Assembly: GCF_000714715.1 (NCBI RefSeq)
Contig: NZ_JMFO01000020.1
Coordinates: forward strand, 1-62,866
Direction: 5' to 3'
Source: Candidatus Magnetobacterium casense
GTDB taxonomy: Bacteria > Nitrospirota > Thermodesulfovibrionia > Thermodesulfovibrionales > Magnetobacteriaceae
Length of the DNA stretch: 62,866 bases
The notes beneath the pieces were generated by a model. It saw nothing but the letters and a program-made list of their open reading frames with translations. It was not told the DNA's origin and did not search any database. A program made the position numbers and the translations under genes. Each line of letters begins with the position of its first letter. Positions within the stretch are counted from its first letter, which is position 1. Below, in pieces: positions 52,791-60,744 of this stretch.

Positions 52791-52806
52791 AGGAACCTCT
52801 CTTTTC

Positions 52807-52837
52807 TTGTATTACACACAATCTAAACACGCTATAA
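52807..52837 (+). repeat. 31-bp intergenic motif, copy D
   Basis: Begins TTGTATTACACACAATC and ends AACACGCTATAA. It overlaps the last codons of the minus-strand flippase gene by a few bases. CTCTCTTTTC just before it resembles the CCCTTTCTTTC end of the GC-rich repeat. Confidence 0.6.
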
Positions 52838-54355
52838 ACCTCTGATCCCCCTGTATATCATACTCAATTCATCCCTGGTTATACCCTTTATAAGATAAAG
52901 CGACACTATATAGACCAATGCACCACCAAGTACCTCAATCGCTATATTAAACCCGGTAGTCGTATACAAAAAGAGTGCCATGATTGCCGATGCTACCACG
53001 GGTTTTAATATAAACCTGCCTATCGCAATCGTAGCGATGTCCCTGAATGCCCGCACATACAACAGTAGTCCAAGGGCTTCAACCGCCAGTGCCGCTATAG
53101 CACAACCCACTATTCCCAGGCTTCCAATAAGCATGGCGTTAAGCAGCAGACTCACAATTGCCTGCACCAGGACGACCCTGAGATATAGCCCCTGCCTGGC
53201 ACTTGCCCACAAACCTCTGATGTACACCATGTTACATACGCCTACTGCCCCTGCCCAGAGCAAGTATCCCAGCGCCGTACTTGCGGCGTCATAACTGCCA
53301 CCGTAGATGAGGTGCATCAGGGGGCCGGCTAACATGCTGCCACCAACGGCAATGGGCACTAACAGGGTTATTGATACCCTGGCACTGAGGGACAGTACAA
53401 CGCCAAATGTTCCCGCACCGGCTTCGACTCCGGCATAGTGTCTGGTGATGACCGGGTATATCGCATCAAAGTACACCGAACCAAGCATACTCAAAGGCAA
53501 TAGCAGTTTAAAGGCGCTGTTAAAGTATCCCACGGCACTTTCTGTACTCATAAAGCCAAGCATCACGGTATTTGCGTTGTTGATGACGAAGTTCATGAGC
53601 ACTGCCATACCTATGGGCAGGGCCTGCCACAGGGATGTCTTCCACAACCCCATGTCTATATTAAGTGCGATTTTGCCGGCAATCTTCCCGAAAGACCAGA
53701 ACAAACACCCCGCCGTTACCACTCCTGCCAGAAACTGAAGACAGGCAACAATGAGCAGTTGTTGCGGGTTGCGTATGAGGCTGAACACCCCTCCTGCATA
53801 GACCACTATCCCTGCGATCCGGCCCAGTGCTATGTAGTGCATCCGCTCAAGCCCCTGAAACAACCACTCTATGAACAGACTCGATACAAACACGCCTGCC
53901 CCATAGAGGATTATCAGGGATTTTATCTCTGCCGGTTTGTCAAGCATCAAGGCAATTGCAACGAGCACAACAAAACTCACTACGGCCATCGTCAATCTCA
54001 GGGCAATGATGTTGCCCACATACCTGTTGAGCTTCTCCCCACCCACACACCGTCCGACGGCAACCTCCCTGGTGGCTATTACGCCTATTCCCATGTCCGT
54101 AAAGAGCATGAAATAACCAACGATGGCAAAGGCAAAGTTGATCCTACCAAACCCCTCCGGCCCCAACACCCTTGCAAGGTACACGACGACAAAAAACGAA
54201 ACGGCATGTACCGCTATGCCGGAAGAGAGCAGGGAAAGGATGTTGTTTACAATGCGCGCCCGATGGATTATTTTAGGTCTTGAATGCCCTTGTTGCTGCA
54301 ACGCCTCATCAGTCAATCTTGACCACTTTATCACCCAGTCTCTTAGCCAGTGCAT
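52832..54355 (-). CDS. Polysaccharide flippase (MOP/RfbX family)
   Basis: 507 residues with about 13 membrane helices and the N-terminal pattern NNILSLLSSGIAVHAVSFFVVVYLARVLGPEGFGRINFAFAIVGYFMLFTDMGIGVIATREVAVGR, a typical Wzx start. It flips lipid-linked glycan units across the inner membrane, which suits the sugar transferase and glycosyltransferase elsewhere in the window. The ORF start at 54355 overlaps the CinA-like gene end by 47 nt; the next suitable start is not clear, so the first 30 residues are uncertain. Confidence 0.87.
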   Translation of the reverse strand: MHWLRDWVIKWSRLTDEALQQQGHSRPKIIHRARIVNNILSLLSSGIAVHAVSFFVVVYLARVLGPEGFGRINFAFAIVGYFMLFTDMGIGVIATREVAVGRCVGGEKLNRYVGNIIALRLTMAVVSFVVLVAIALMLDKPAEIKSLIILYGAGVFVSSLFIEWLFQGLERMHYIALGRIAGIVVYAGGVFSLIRNPQQLLIVACLQFLAGVVTAGCLFWSFGKIAGKIALNIDMGLWKTSLWQALPIGMAVLMNFVINNANTVMLGFMSTESAVGYFNSAFKLLLPLSMLGSVYFDAIYPVITRHYAGVEAGAGTFGVVLSLSARVSITLLVPIAVGGSMLAGPLMHLIYGGSYDAASTALGYLLWAGAVGVCNMVYIRGLWASARQGLYLRVVLVQAIVSLLLNAMLIGSLGIVGCAIAALAVEALGLLLYVRAFRDIATIAIGRFILKPVVASAIMALFLYTTTGFNIAIEVLGGALVYIVSLYLIKGITRDELSMIYRGIRGL

Positions 54356-55034
54356 CCACGGCCAGGGTCAGGGCGGCCTCATCCACGGACTCAAGGGTCA
54401 GCATTACCCGATGGTTGCTGTTGTGCATTATGGGATAGGAGCCGATCTTTACGGCCCTGTTGTCTCTTACTATTTCGTTGAGCATGGGGGCTATTTCGGA
54501 CTCGTACTCGTTGACGTACACCCGCTTAAGCAGGATCGAAGGGGCTACGAACAGGTGTTCGATGACGTTGAACTTGTCTCTGAGAAATTGTGGGATACCG
54601 GGGAATATGAACACGTTCTTGTAGCGTATCAGCGGAAATTCCAATGCCTTGTCGGTTACCAGTTCGCCGCCTTCGGGGATTTCGGCCATCTTCAGGCGTT
54701 CCGGAGTCACCCTGTCACCGTATCGGCGCTCCAGTATGCCGCGCAGGTGTGGCTCCACAACAACCCTCACGGAAAAACCCTTGGCTATCCCCTCGATTGT
54801 CACATCATCGTGGGTTGGACCCAGCCCCCCGGAGGTAAAGACGTAATCGTACCTGTCTGAGAAACTCCGAACCTCTGCCGCGATTTCGTCAACCTCATCG
54901 GATATGATAGAGACACGACAGACGTTTACTCCTCTGGCACGCAGCCGTCTAGCTAAAAACAGACAGTTACACTCCTCTACCTTTCCCGATAGTATCTCGT
55001 CTCCTATTATAATTATCCCAGCCGTCATTTCCAT
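54309..55034 (-). CDS. CinA-like molybdopterin-binding-fold protein
   Basis: 241 residues. GIIIIGDEILSGKVEECNCLFLARRLRARGVNV is followed by FTSGGLGPTHDDVTIEGIAKG, the signature of the CinA/MoaB-type domain. Only the N-terminal domain of CinA is present; the C-terminal NMN deamidase part is missing, which is common in this group. The role may be in nucleotide or cofactor repair. It precedes the flippase gene with a 47-nt overlap. Confidence 0.88.
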   Translation of the reverse strand: MEMTAGIIIIGDEILSGKVEECNCLFLARRLRARGVNVCRVSIISDEVDEIAAEVRSFSDRYDYVFTSGGLGPTHDDVTIEGIAKGFSVRVVVEPHLRGILERRYGDRVTPERLKMAEIPEGGELVTDKALEFPLIRYKNVFIFPGIPQFLRDKFNVIEHLFVAPSILLKRVYVNEYESEIAPMLNEIVRDNRAVKIGSYPIMHNSNHRVMLTLESVDEAALTLAVDALAKRLGDKVVKID

Positions 55035-55123
55035 AGTCCGCTAACCGCCTTCCTCATTGTTTCCATTCATTGTACAACATTACCACCCAAAAATAGAAGA
55101 GGAGAAAAGAAAGAAACCCCTGT

Positions 55124-55963
55124 TTATAGCGTAAACTCCAGTCCCTGGTAGACGGCAAGACATTCTAGTGGGCTGTTTTGTTCCCTGATGATCCGGTGAC
55201 AGTCTGCAACGATCTCATCCTCTGCGTCATCGGTTCTGTTCTGGTTGTGATGAAAGAGGCCAAACTGCTTTACTCCTGCCTCAATGGCCAACCTAAGAGA
55301 GTCTTTATAGACGGAGTGGCCCCACGTTATTTTTTCCGTATACTCTGATTCTACGTACTCGGAGTCGTGAAACAACACATCGACCCCCCTGCAGAACTCC
55401 ACGTAAGTTTCAAATTCAAGACCACCGGGGTGCTTATACGTCAGCTCGTTGTCGGTGATAAAGACAAAGCTCTTACCGTCCTCGACGAACTTATAACCAA
55501 GCCCCTGGTTGGGATGGCTCAACATGACTGATGAAATGGCAACGCTATCTATTACAATACTCCTGTCACATATGCTGTTATAGGAGAACTCTGCCTTGAT
55601 CTCATTAAACTTTACAGGGAAGTGTGGAGATACCATCGTCGTGGATATGATATCCTGAAGGGTGCCGGCAGAAAAGGCGCAGCCGTAAAAGTCTATCACG
55701 GTACCTTCACGGTATATGGGTCTGAAAAACGGAAAACCCATGATATGGTCCCAGTGTGCATGGGTGAACAACAGATTGAAGCGCGTCCGTTTTTCGTCGA
55801 GCATACGTTTGCCAAATTCCCTGATCCCGGAACCGGCATCAACGATGATAATCTCATCATTTTTCGTCCTTATCTCTATACATGTGGTATCGCCACCGTA
55901 TTTAAGATACTCTCTGCCTGATACCGGGATAGAGCCTCTCGCTCCCCAACACCTGACAATCAT
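55124..55963 (-). CDS. MBL-fold metallo-hydrolase
   Basis: 279 residues. VRCWGARGSIPVSGREYLKYGGDTTCIEI is typical of the class III cyclic-nucleotide phosphodiesterase-like and PhnP/RNaseZ-like branch of metallo-beta-lactamase-fold proteins. THAHWDH (67-73) is the zinc-binding site; VILFHDSEY, WGHSVYKDSLRLA and GLFHHNQNRTDD add other ligands. Substrate unknown; a cyclic nucleotide is one option. AAGGAGG precedes the ATG. It stands alone. Confidence 0.83.
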   Translation of the reverse strand: MIVRCWGARGSIPVSGREYLKYGGDTTCIEIRTKNDEIIIVDAGSGIREFGKRMLDEKRTRFNLLFTHAHWDHIMGFPFFRPIYREGTVIDFYGCAFSAGTLQDIISTTMVSPHFPVKFNEIKAEFSYNSICDRSIVIDSVAISSVMLSHPNQGLGYKFVEDGKSFVFITDNELTYKHPGGLEFETYVEFCRGVDVLFHDSEYVESEYTEKITWGHSVYKDSLRLAIEAGVKQFGLFHHNQNRTDDAEDEIVADCHRIIREQNSPLECLAVYQGLEFTL

Positions 55964-56082
55964 TGCGTTGCCTCCTTTGCTGTCATTAGCTTGCCTTAAT
56001 TATACAATATACCCCTATGTTTTGGGATAATTTTTTTGGCAACTAAAAAAACTGTTTTCGACCACAGCTACCCTCACCCTTG

Positions 56083-57264
56083 TCACAGTCGTTGCCGTAG
56101 GATATCCATGATATCGGCATTGGAGAGCTTAACGGGACTTTCCTTGTTTGAAGACCTGGATGCTATCATATCAAGGTGCTGCTGCCCTACGCCATAGTGA
56201 CTAAGCAGTGGCATACGCAACGCCGATACCCAATTGTCTATCGTCCGGATCAAGCTCTCCAAGGACGACTCCACACTGCTGTTGCCACTCTGAGCGGTTA
56301 TGAGGTCACCTACCGCGGCGAACTTTTTTAGCGCATCCACGGCATTATCTGCCATCAGACGCTGAATGTTGACCTTCGTTGCCGCCCCGATGAGGGTCCC
56401 GCAGATGACACCATGGGGGATATCAAAATGGGCGCTTATGACCGAGCTTATCCCATGCACCACGCCCAGGCCGGCATTGGCAAGGGTTATGCCCGATATC
56501 AGCGAGGCATAAGACAGCGCCGACCTCACCACAATGTCCCCCGGGGACACCGTGCAGGCAGCTACGAGGTTGTCCTTAAACAACTCCAGTGCACCCAGGG
56601 CCAGAGAGTCCGTGACAACAGAGGCCTTCGTTGACACGTAGGACTCCAGTAACTGCGTAAAGGCATCAAGTCCACAGGAAGCAGTGATGGCAGGCGGACA
56701 GGACAGGGTCAACTCCGGGTCAACAACGGCAACGTCCGGAACGAAGTTGTCATGCCTGAGGGACTTCTTAAAGCCGTCCTGTCCCACACGGCTTATGACA
56801 GCGTTCTTGGTTGCCTCACTGCCCGTTCCTGCCGTAGTTGGCGCCGCTATAAACGGCACCTTCACTCCACTGTGGACGGCACCACTGCCAACCCCCTCAA
56901 GATAATCAAACACGCCCTCCCCCGTGGGCAGCATCGCCGATACGGCCTTGCCTGCATCAAGGACACTGCCACCACCTACGGCAAGGACTACCTCAACGCC
57001 AACATCACGGCAACCCCTGACCACTTCATCGATCATCTCAGGGAAAGGCTCCGTGTTGATTGACACGTGGCGGTGCTTGATCGAAAGGGCATCAAGGTCG
57101 GCCAGAAGCCCAGCCAGCCTCCCCGACGCCTTCAGAGAGCTTCCTCCGGTAAGTACTAAAACACTCCGGCCATAGCCACGGACAATAGTGCATACGTCCT
57201 TAAACGTGCCTGCTCCAAAGTATATGTGCGGGGGCCTGGCAAACTTAAACTTCAGGTTCACCAT
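56083..57264 (-). CDS. Iron-containing alcohol dehydrogenase
   Basis: 393 residues. Typical group III features: GGGSVLDAGKAVSAM (NAD binding), PTTAGTGSEATKNAVI, LDAFTQLLESYVS with a metal-binding Asp, and GVVHGISSVISAHFDIPHGVICG with His ligands. It reduces aldehydes or oxidises alcohols with NAD(P). It overlaps the ABM protein gene by 7 nt and is the last of a five-gene minus-strand operon. Confidence 0.93.
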   Translation of the reverse strand: MVNLKFKFARPPHIYFGAGTFKDVCTIVRGYGRSVLVLTGGSSLKASGRLAGLLADLDALSIKHRHVSINTEPFPEMIDEVVRGCRDVGVEVVLAVGGGSVLDAGKAVSAMLPTGEGVFDYLEGVGSGAVHSGVKVPFIAAPTTAGTGSEATKNAVISRVGQDGFKKSLRHDNFVPDVAVVDPELTLSCPPAITASCGLDAFTQLLESYVSTKASVVTDSLALGALELFKDNLVAACTVSPGDIVVRSALSYASLISGITLANAGLGVVHGISSVISAHFDIPHGVICGTLIGAATKVNIQRLMADNAVDALKKFAAVGDLITAQSGNSSVESSLESLIRTIDNWVSALRMPLLSHYGVGQQHLDMIASRSSNKESPVKLSNADIMDILRQRL

Positions 57265-57566
57265 TTTGTCCTTTCCTGGGGTGAGATCACGCGGTGGGGT
57301 ACCCCCTGACGTGGTTTGGCCATCCAGGGTTCAACCGTATCGCTCCATGTCTTGTAGTGGGCAGTGTTTTTGTGTTCGGCGGCTGCCTCTTCGCTTTCGT
57401 ATGCCTCGTACAGGAGAAACTGTGTCGGGTCCTTGATACCCTGAAGCACGTCAAACCTCATGTTGCCAGGTTCCTCGACCGAACCCCCGTGGTTTGCACG
57501 CGTTGCGGCTATGAAATCATCCACGTGCTCGGGCTTAACCCAGACTGTTACCGATGTGACTATCAT
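57258..57566 (-). CDS. Antibiotic biosynthesis monooxygenase (ABM)-domain protein
   Basis: 102 residues from ATG at 57566 (AAGGAGG before it). VTVWVKPEHVDDFIAATRANHGGSVEEPGNMRFDVLQ and FLLYEAYESEEAAAEHKNTAHYKTW match the small ABM fold (YgiN/LsrG-like), which acts as a dimeric ferredoxin-like enzyme or as a putative aldehyde or quinone-modifying protein. It pairs with the dehydrogenase next to it. Confidence 0.85.
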   Translation of the reverse strand: MIVTSVTVWVKPEHVDDFIAATRANHGGSVEEPGNMRFDVLQGIKDPTQFLLYEAYESEEAAAEHKNTAHYKTWSDTVEPWMAKPRQGVPHRVISPQERTKW

Positions 57567-57625
57567 CAAACAAGATGCCTCCTTTTTATTGATTAAGATA
57601 CCAAAAATCATATTATAAGGTCTTA

Positions 57626-57970
57626 TCAGTATCGCAGGTAGATGATCACCTTTTCCCTGTCCTTACCTGCCGGCACGTTGGGAAACACCGTATATGTGCC
57701 CGGTTCGAGGGTCATTCCGACTATTTCGGAGGAGCTGCAGATTGTGGCAGTCCCCGTTATGCAGAAGCCTTCCTTTGGCCCGTCGATCCTTATAATAGTG
57801 GCAGCCCTGGTCAATGTCACAGGTTTGCTTATGACAGAGCCGCTGCGTCCCTCAGACGCCCTCACCTGCACACCGGTAAGCTCTATGGCTGAGAGAGTCA
57901 CCGCCGTTGCAAGCATCAACAACACCAGGCAAATCAGTGTTGCACTTATCTTTGTCTCTATACGCATCAT
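57626..57970 (-). CDS. Small exported protein of unknown function
   Basis: 114 residues. A signal peptide (hydrophobic 8-27, cleavage near TLSA) and a beta-rich mature part (SVISKPVTLTRAATIIRIDGP, IVGMTLEPGTYTVFPNVP) that suggests a small beta-sandwich. Two Cys (FCITGTATICSS) could form a disulfide. No family. It lies 4 nt after thpR and 59 nt before the ABM gene. Confidence 0.6.
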   Translation of the reverse strand: MMRIETKISATLICLVLLMLATAVTLSAIELTGVQVRASEGRSGSVISKPVTLTRAATIIRIDGPKEGFCITGTATICSSSEIVGMTLEPGTYTVFPNVPAGKDREKVIIYLRY

Positions 57971-57974
57971 AACT

Positions 57975-58571
57975 CTACCCCTTCAGGGGAAATTTCCTCA
58001 TCACGGAGTATATTGGTCCGCCCGGCTTGAGTTCACTGCTCATAAAGTCTATGGTTGAGACAGGGCTGAGACCAAAGTCCTGTGTTTTTAACGAGGTCAG
58101 TTTTTCCATGAGGCCGATAGCATTGCCACCATCCCTCAATCTGCCAATTGTCAGGTGTGCAGCCCAAGGCTTGTCCTCCCTGGCAAAACCGGCATCAGAG
58201 AGCCTTGCGTCGATATCCCGATGCAGCCCCCGCATGGCACTGTCATTCTCCACGCCGATCCACAGCACCTTTGGCCGCGTCAGGGTCGGAAACCCACCCA
58301 CCGATCTCAGGGCAATACTGAAGGAACGGTGCAGGGTGCAAACCCCTTCCAGGGCAGCCTCAACCCTCCGCACCTGACCCTGATCGATATCGCCGAGAAA
58401 CTTTAGCGTTAAATGGAGGTTTTCCCTTCTGACCCACTTAACGTCACGGTAATCCTGCCTCAACGGGGCTATGGCTGCATCGATCTCCAACTGCACCGGC
58501 TCTGCTATGTTGATGGCAATAAACGCCCTTGTCTTCAAGCGCCGTCCCTCAACGCCAACCCTCTCAGGCAC
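57975..58571 (-). CDS. thpR: RNA 2',3'-cyclic phosphodiesterase
   Basis: 198 residues from GTG at 58571; a TTG at 58538 (GAGGGA before it) gives a start closer to the usual RxFIAI opening. The two HxT motifs of the 2H phosphoesterase family are H53-L-T55 (NLHLTLKFLG) and H139-L-T141 (AAHLTIGRL). It opens 2',3'-cyclic phosphates at RNA ends. Second gene of the OsmC-led operon. Confidence 0.92.
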   Translation of the reverse strand: MPERVGVEGRRLKTRAFIAINIAEPVQLEIDAAIAPLRQDYRDVKWVRRENLHLTLKFLGDIDQGQVRRVEAALEGVCTLHRSFSIALRSVGGFPTLTRPKVLWIGVENDSAMRGLHRDIDARLSDAGFAREDKPWAAHLTIGRLRDGGNAIGLMEKLTSLKTQDFGLSPVSTIDFMSSELKPGGPIYSVMRKFPLKG

Positions 58572-58579
58572 CCTGCCAC

Positions 58580-58996
58580 CTACTCCTCAACGACCCTGTA
58601 GGTATACTCTATGGGGACGCCGTTTTCAATGGTGGCCTTTACCGAGCAGTACTTTGTCATGGACAGTTCCACTGCCCTTTTGAGGGCCTCGACCTCTACG
58701 CCCTTGCCAGTGACCACGTACTCCACAACGATGGTGTTAAAGCGTTTTGGGTGTGCAGAGGCCTTATCGCCCCTGACATTTATCTCAAAACGTCTGACGT
58801 CCTGTTTCTTTTTTCTGAGGATGGAGATGATATCCATAGCCGAGCAACCTCCCAGCGCTATTAACAGCAACTCCGATGGCCTCATGCCCGTGTCCTCCCC
58901 GCCAACCTCGTGGTCGGCGTCAATAACGATGGCATGTCCCGATGAGGCCTCCCCCACAAACCGCATCCCATCAACCCATGTCAACTTTGCATCCAT
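58580..58996 (-). CDS. OsmC-family peroxide-response protein
   Basis: 138 residues from ATG at 58996 with AAGGAGG before it. The redox Cys pair of the family is C51 (LGGCSAMD) and C116 (TKYCSV). It reduces organic peroxides or acts in a related thiol reaction. First gene of the five-gene operon; it lies 10 nt before thpR. Confidence 0.9.
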   Translation of the reverse strand: MDAKLTWVDGMRFVGEASSGHAIVIDADHEVGGEDTGMRPSELLLIALGGCSAMDIISILRKKKQDVRRFEINVRGDKASAHPKRFNTIVVEYVVTGKGVEVEALKRAVELSMTKYCSVKATIENGVPIEYTYRVVEE

Positions 58997-59006
58997 AAAC
59001 TCCTCC

Positions 59007-59174
59007 TTAAGGGCAGCCTGCAACTGCCTGTTTTGTTTTTAATCGCATGGTTTCACCCTGTTTTAGGAGACGCTGGAATTCTGCAATGGAATTTCGTTCA
59101 ACATTACGCCCCGCATCCCCGAAGGTTCCAAGCGCCGTTATAACAGCAATGTTTTTTCGCCTGTTATGAATCAT
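59007..59174 (-). CDS. Possible 55-residue peptide upstream of the OsmC gene
   Basis: Reads MIHNRRKNIAVITALGTFGD and ends KTKQAVAGCP, then TAA inside the ribosome site of the osmC gene. A perfect TATAAT (59181-59186, minus strand) lies 6 nt before the ATG, as in other leaderless cases in this window, and the motif lies inside the 31-bp repeat. No family, and it may not be translated. Confidence 0.35.
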   Translation of the reverse strand: MIHNRRKNIAVITALGTFGDAGRNVERNSIAEFQRLLKQGETMRLKTKQAVAGCP

Positions 59175-59181
59175 CGTACTA

Positions 59182-59213
59182 TTATAGCAGATTTCGACTT
59201 GATGTAACTACAA
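59182..59213 (-). repeat. 31-bp intergenic motif, copy E
   Basis: On the minus strand begins TTGTAGTTACATCAAG and ends AAATCTGCTATAA (32 bp with one insertion). It contains the -10 box of the small reading frame at 59174. Confidence 0.6.
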
Positions 59214-59218
59214 GGTAA

Positions 59219-59280
59219 ATAACGGAGCATAAAGGTTTAGAACATTAGGTTTAAGAATAATGGGGTCAAGGGGACTTCTT
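59219..59280 (+). repeat. 62-bp direct repeat, second copy (with a truncated GC-rich repeat, copy 10)
   Basis: ATAACGGAGCATAAA... to ...GGGGACTTCTT, matching 18816-18877 at 60 of 62 positions by eye. Only the first 20 bases of the GC-rich repeat (GGGGTCAAGGGGACTTCTT, 59262-59280) are present. Confidence 0.85.
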
Positions 59281-59341
59281 TCTTGTCTTAAAGTATAGTT
59301 ACCATAGAAATATAAAGAAGATACATCAAAAAGCTCTGTTC

Positions 59342-60241
59342 TTAAAATTGAAGCATCAGGGCGTCTTTGCATACGTCAATCTCTATGGGGACGTTTGTGG
59401 TGCATTTACCGAAATAATCGCCATCCATCTGTATGTGGCTTTCTGCGTTAATCCGGATGCTGTTGCATTTGCCTCCCACCACCCCCTTTAGCCTCCCGAG
59501 GGGTTGTCCGCCTATAATGCCTGCCGTGTGCTTCAGCAGGGCACCCCTGCCGTGCCCTTGGAAGACGTGTACGCAGAGTTCCGCTTTTGTTATATCAGCC
59601 TCCGGCGCAATCCGAAACTCACCGCCATAGCGCGATGCCTTACTGACAATGGCCGAATAGCCGCTGATATCGCTGCCGTCAATCCGCAGTGTGATATTTT
59701 CAGTCCTGTAGCTCAACAGGCACCCTATCCCGCTGACGACATAGGCCGGCACCCCGATCACCCGCTTGAGGGACTTGTTGAGGCCGTATACCGCCAGGGC
59801 ATCAAACCCTATGCCGGCCATCGTGGTAAAGTAGCGTGTCTCCCAGGGCGTACGTATGCGTCCCAGGGACACTTTCTGCGGTTGACCTCCGATGGTCGAT
59901 GCAACAGCCCTCCGAACCACTCCCCTGGAACCCAGCTCCCGTGACAGGACGTTACTGCCTCCTATGGGTAGGATGGCCATTGGAATCCGTGAAAACGCCA
60001 GACCATTTGCAACCTCGTTGGCCGTCCCGTCCCCTCCGCAGGCAAATACCACTGACCAGGGCTTGTCGGCGGATTCCTCGACGGCCTGTCCGGCCCGTGT
60101 CTGGGCATCTCCCTTGTCTCTGGTCCAGTAGAGGGTCGTGTCATAGCCTGCCGCCTGTAGCATTGCCTTGGCCGTTTCTATTCTAGCCGTCTTAAATGTC
60201 GTCGATATAGGATTAATGATAAGCAGCGCCGATAACCTCAT
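59342..60241 (-). CDS. Diacylglycerol-kinase-family lipid kinase
   Basis: 299 residues. LLIINPISTTFKTARIETAKAMLQAAGYD is followed by the nucleotide-binding CGGDGTANEVANGLAF (69-82) and PIGGSNVLSREL, the DAGK-catalytic pattern, and later FQGHGRGALLKHTAGIIGG. It phosphorylates a lipid, possibly diacylglycerol or a sphingoid or undecaprenol-type lipid. It stands alone. Confidence 0.88.
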   Translation of the reverse strand: MRLSALLIINPISTTFKTARIETAKAMLQAAGYDTTLYWTRDKGDAQTRAGQAVEESADKPWSVVFACGGDGTANEVANGLAFSRIPMAILPIGGSNVLSRELGSRGVVRRAVASTIGGQPQKVSLGRIRTPWETRYFTTMAGIGFDALAVYGLNKSLKRVIGVPAYVVSGIGCLLSYRTENITLRIDGSDISGYSAIVSKASRYGGEFRIAPEADITKAELCVHVFQGHGRGALLKHTAGIIGGQPLGRLKGVVGGKCNSIRINAESHIQMDGDYFGKCTTNVPIEIDVCKDALMLQF

Positions 60242-60450
60242 CCAATTTCCTTATGCCTCCATAGTACTAGCATTTACGTTATAGCCTATTTTACATTTGG
60301 GTTGATTAAAATGCAATACCACCTTCAACTTTTTGAGAAATTACACGCCAAATGAAAATTGGGAAATCGCTGGAGAAGGGCATTAATTGGTTATCAGGAC
60401 CCAAATCGGACCGAGATTTCATGGTAGAGAATGCTTTAAAATCAAGGAAG

Positions 60451-60478
60451 TGGTGCCGAAGGGGGGACTCGAACCCCC
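60451..60478 (-). other. 3' fragment of a tRNA-Leu gene (possible attachment-site scar)
   Basis: On the minus strand GGGGGTTCGAGTCCCCCC then TTCGGCACCA, a complete T arm, the 3' acceptor strand and encoded CCA. The matching 5' acceptor (GCCGAAG), D arm and anticodon arm are absent, so this is not a complete tRNA. Such 28-nt fragments are left at one end of an element that integrated into a tRNA gene. Its flanks (60242-60450 and 60479-60662) contain nothing else recognisable. Confidence 0.7.
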
Positions 60479-60662
60479 AACAATGCACACCGGCTTTACC
60501 TTTAAGGTACGACCTGGAATGACTCTGGAATGAGTGGGGTTTTGAGGGTGGTATCTGAGTGTGTAACTTCTGTCACTAATTGTTGCGGTGATCTATTGGT
60601 GATGGGTTAGGGGGGGGTAATACATTGGTCAAATGCTATTGACACAGAAGGGTCAGCGATTC

Positions 60663-60692
60663 TTTACATAAACAATAAACATGTGGTAGAAT
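60663..60692 (+). promoter_or_regulatory. Promoter of the GNAT toxin-antitoxin-like pair
   Basis: TTTACA (60663-60668), an 18-bp spacer and TAGAAT (60687-60692). The first gene starts at 60745. Confidence 0.5.
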
Positions 60693-60744
60693 AAAATCAA
60701 TGGAGATAAACAAGTTAGTTAATAAAATTGCAAGGAGGCTTACA

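Noticed and set aside
15064..60240. Prophage, CRISPR array or magnetosome genes
   Set aside because: No capsid, tail, Cas or Mam-type proteins were recognisable and no direct-repeat/spacer pattern was seen.
60306..60488. A 60-residue minus-strand protein (HCWGFESPLRHHF...)
   Set aside because: It is a translation of the tRNA fragment and its flank; such GFESP peptides are a known annotation artefact of tRNA 3' ends.
60440..60530. A complete tRNA gene
   Set aside because: Only the T arm, 3' acceptor strand and CCA are present; the 5' acceptor GCCGAAG and the D and anticodon arms are not found upstream on that strand.
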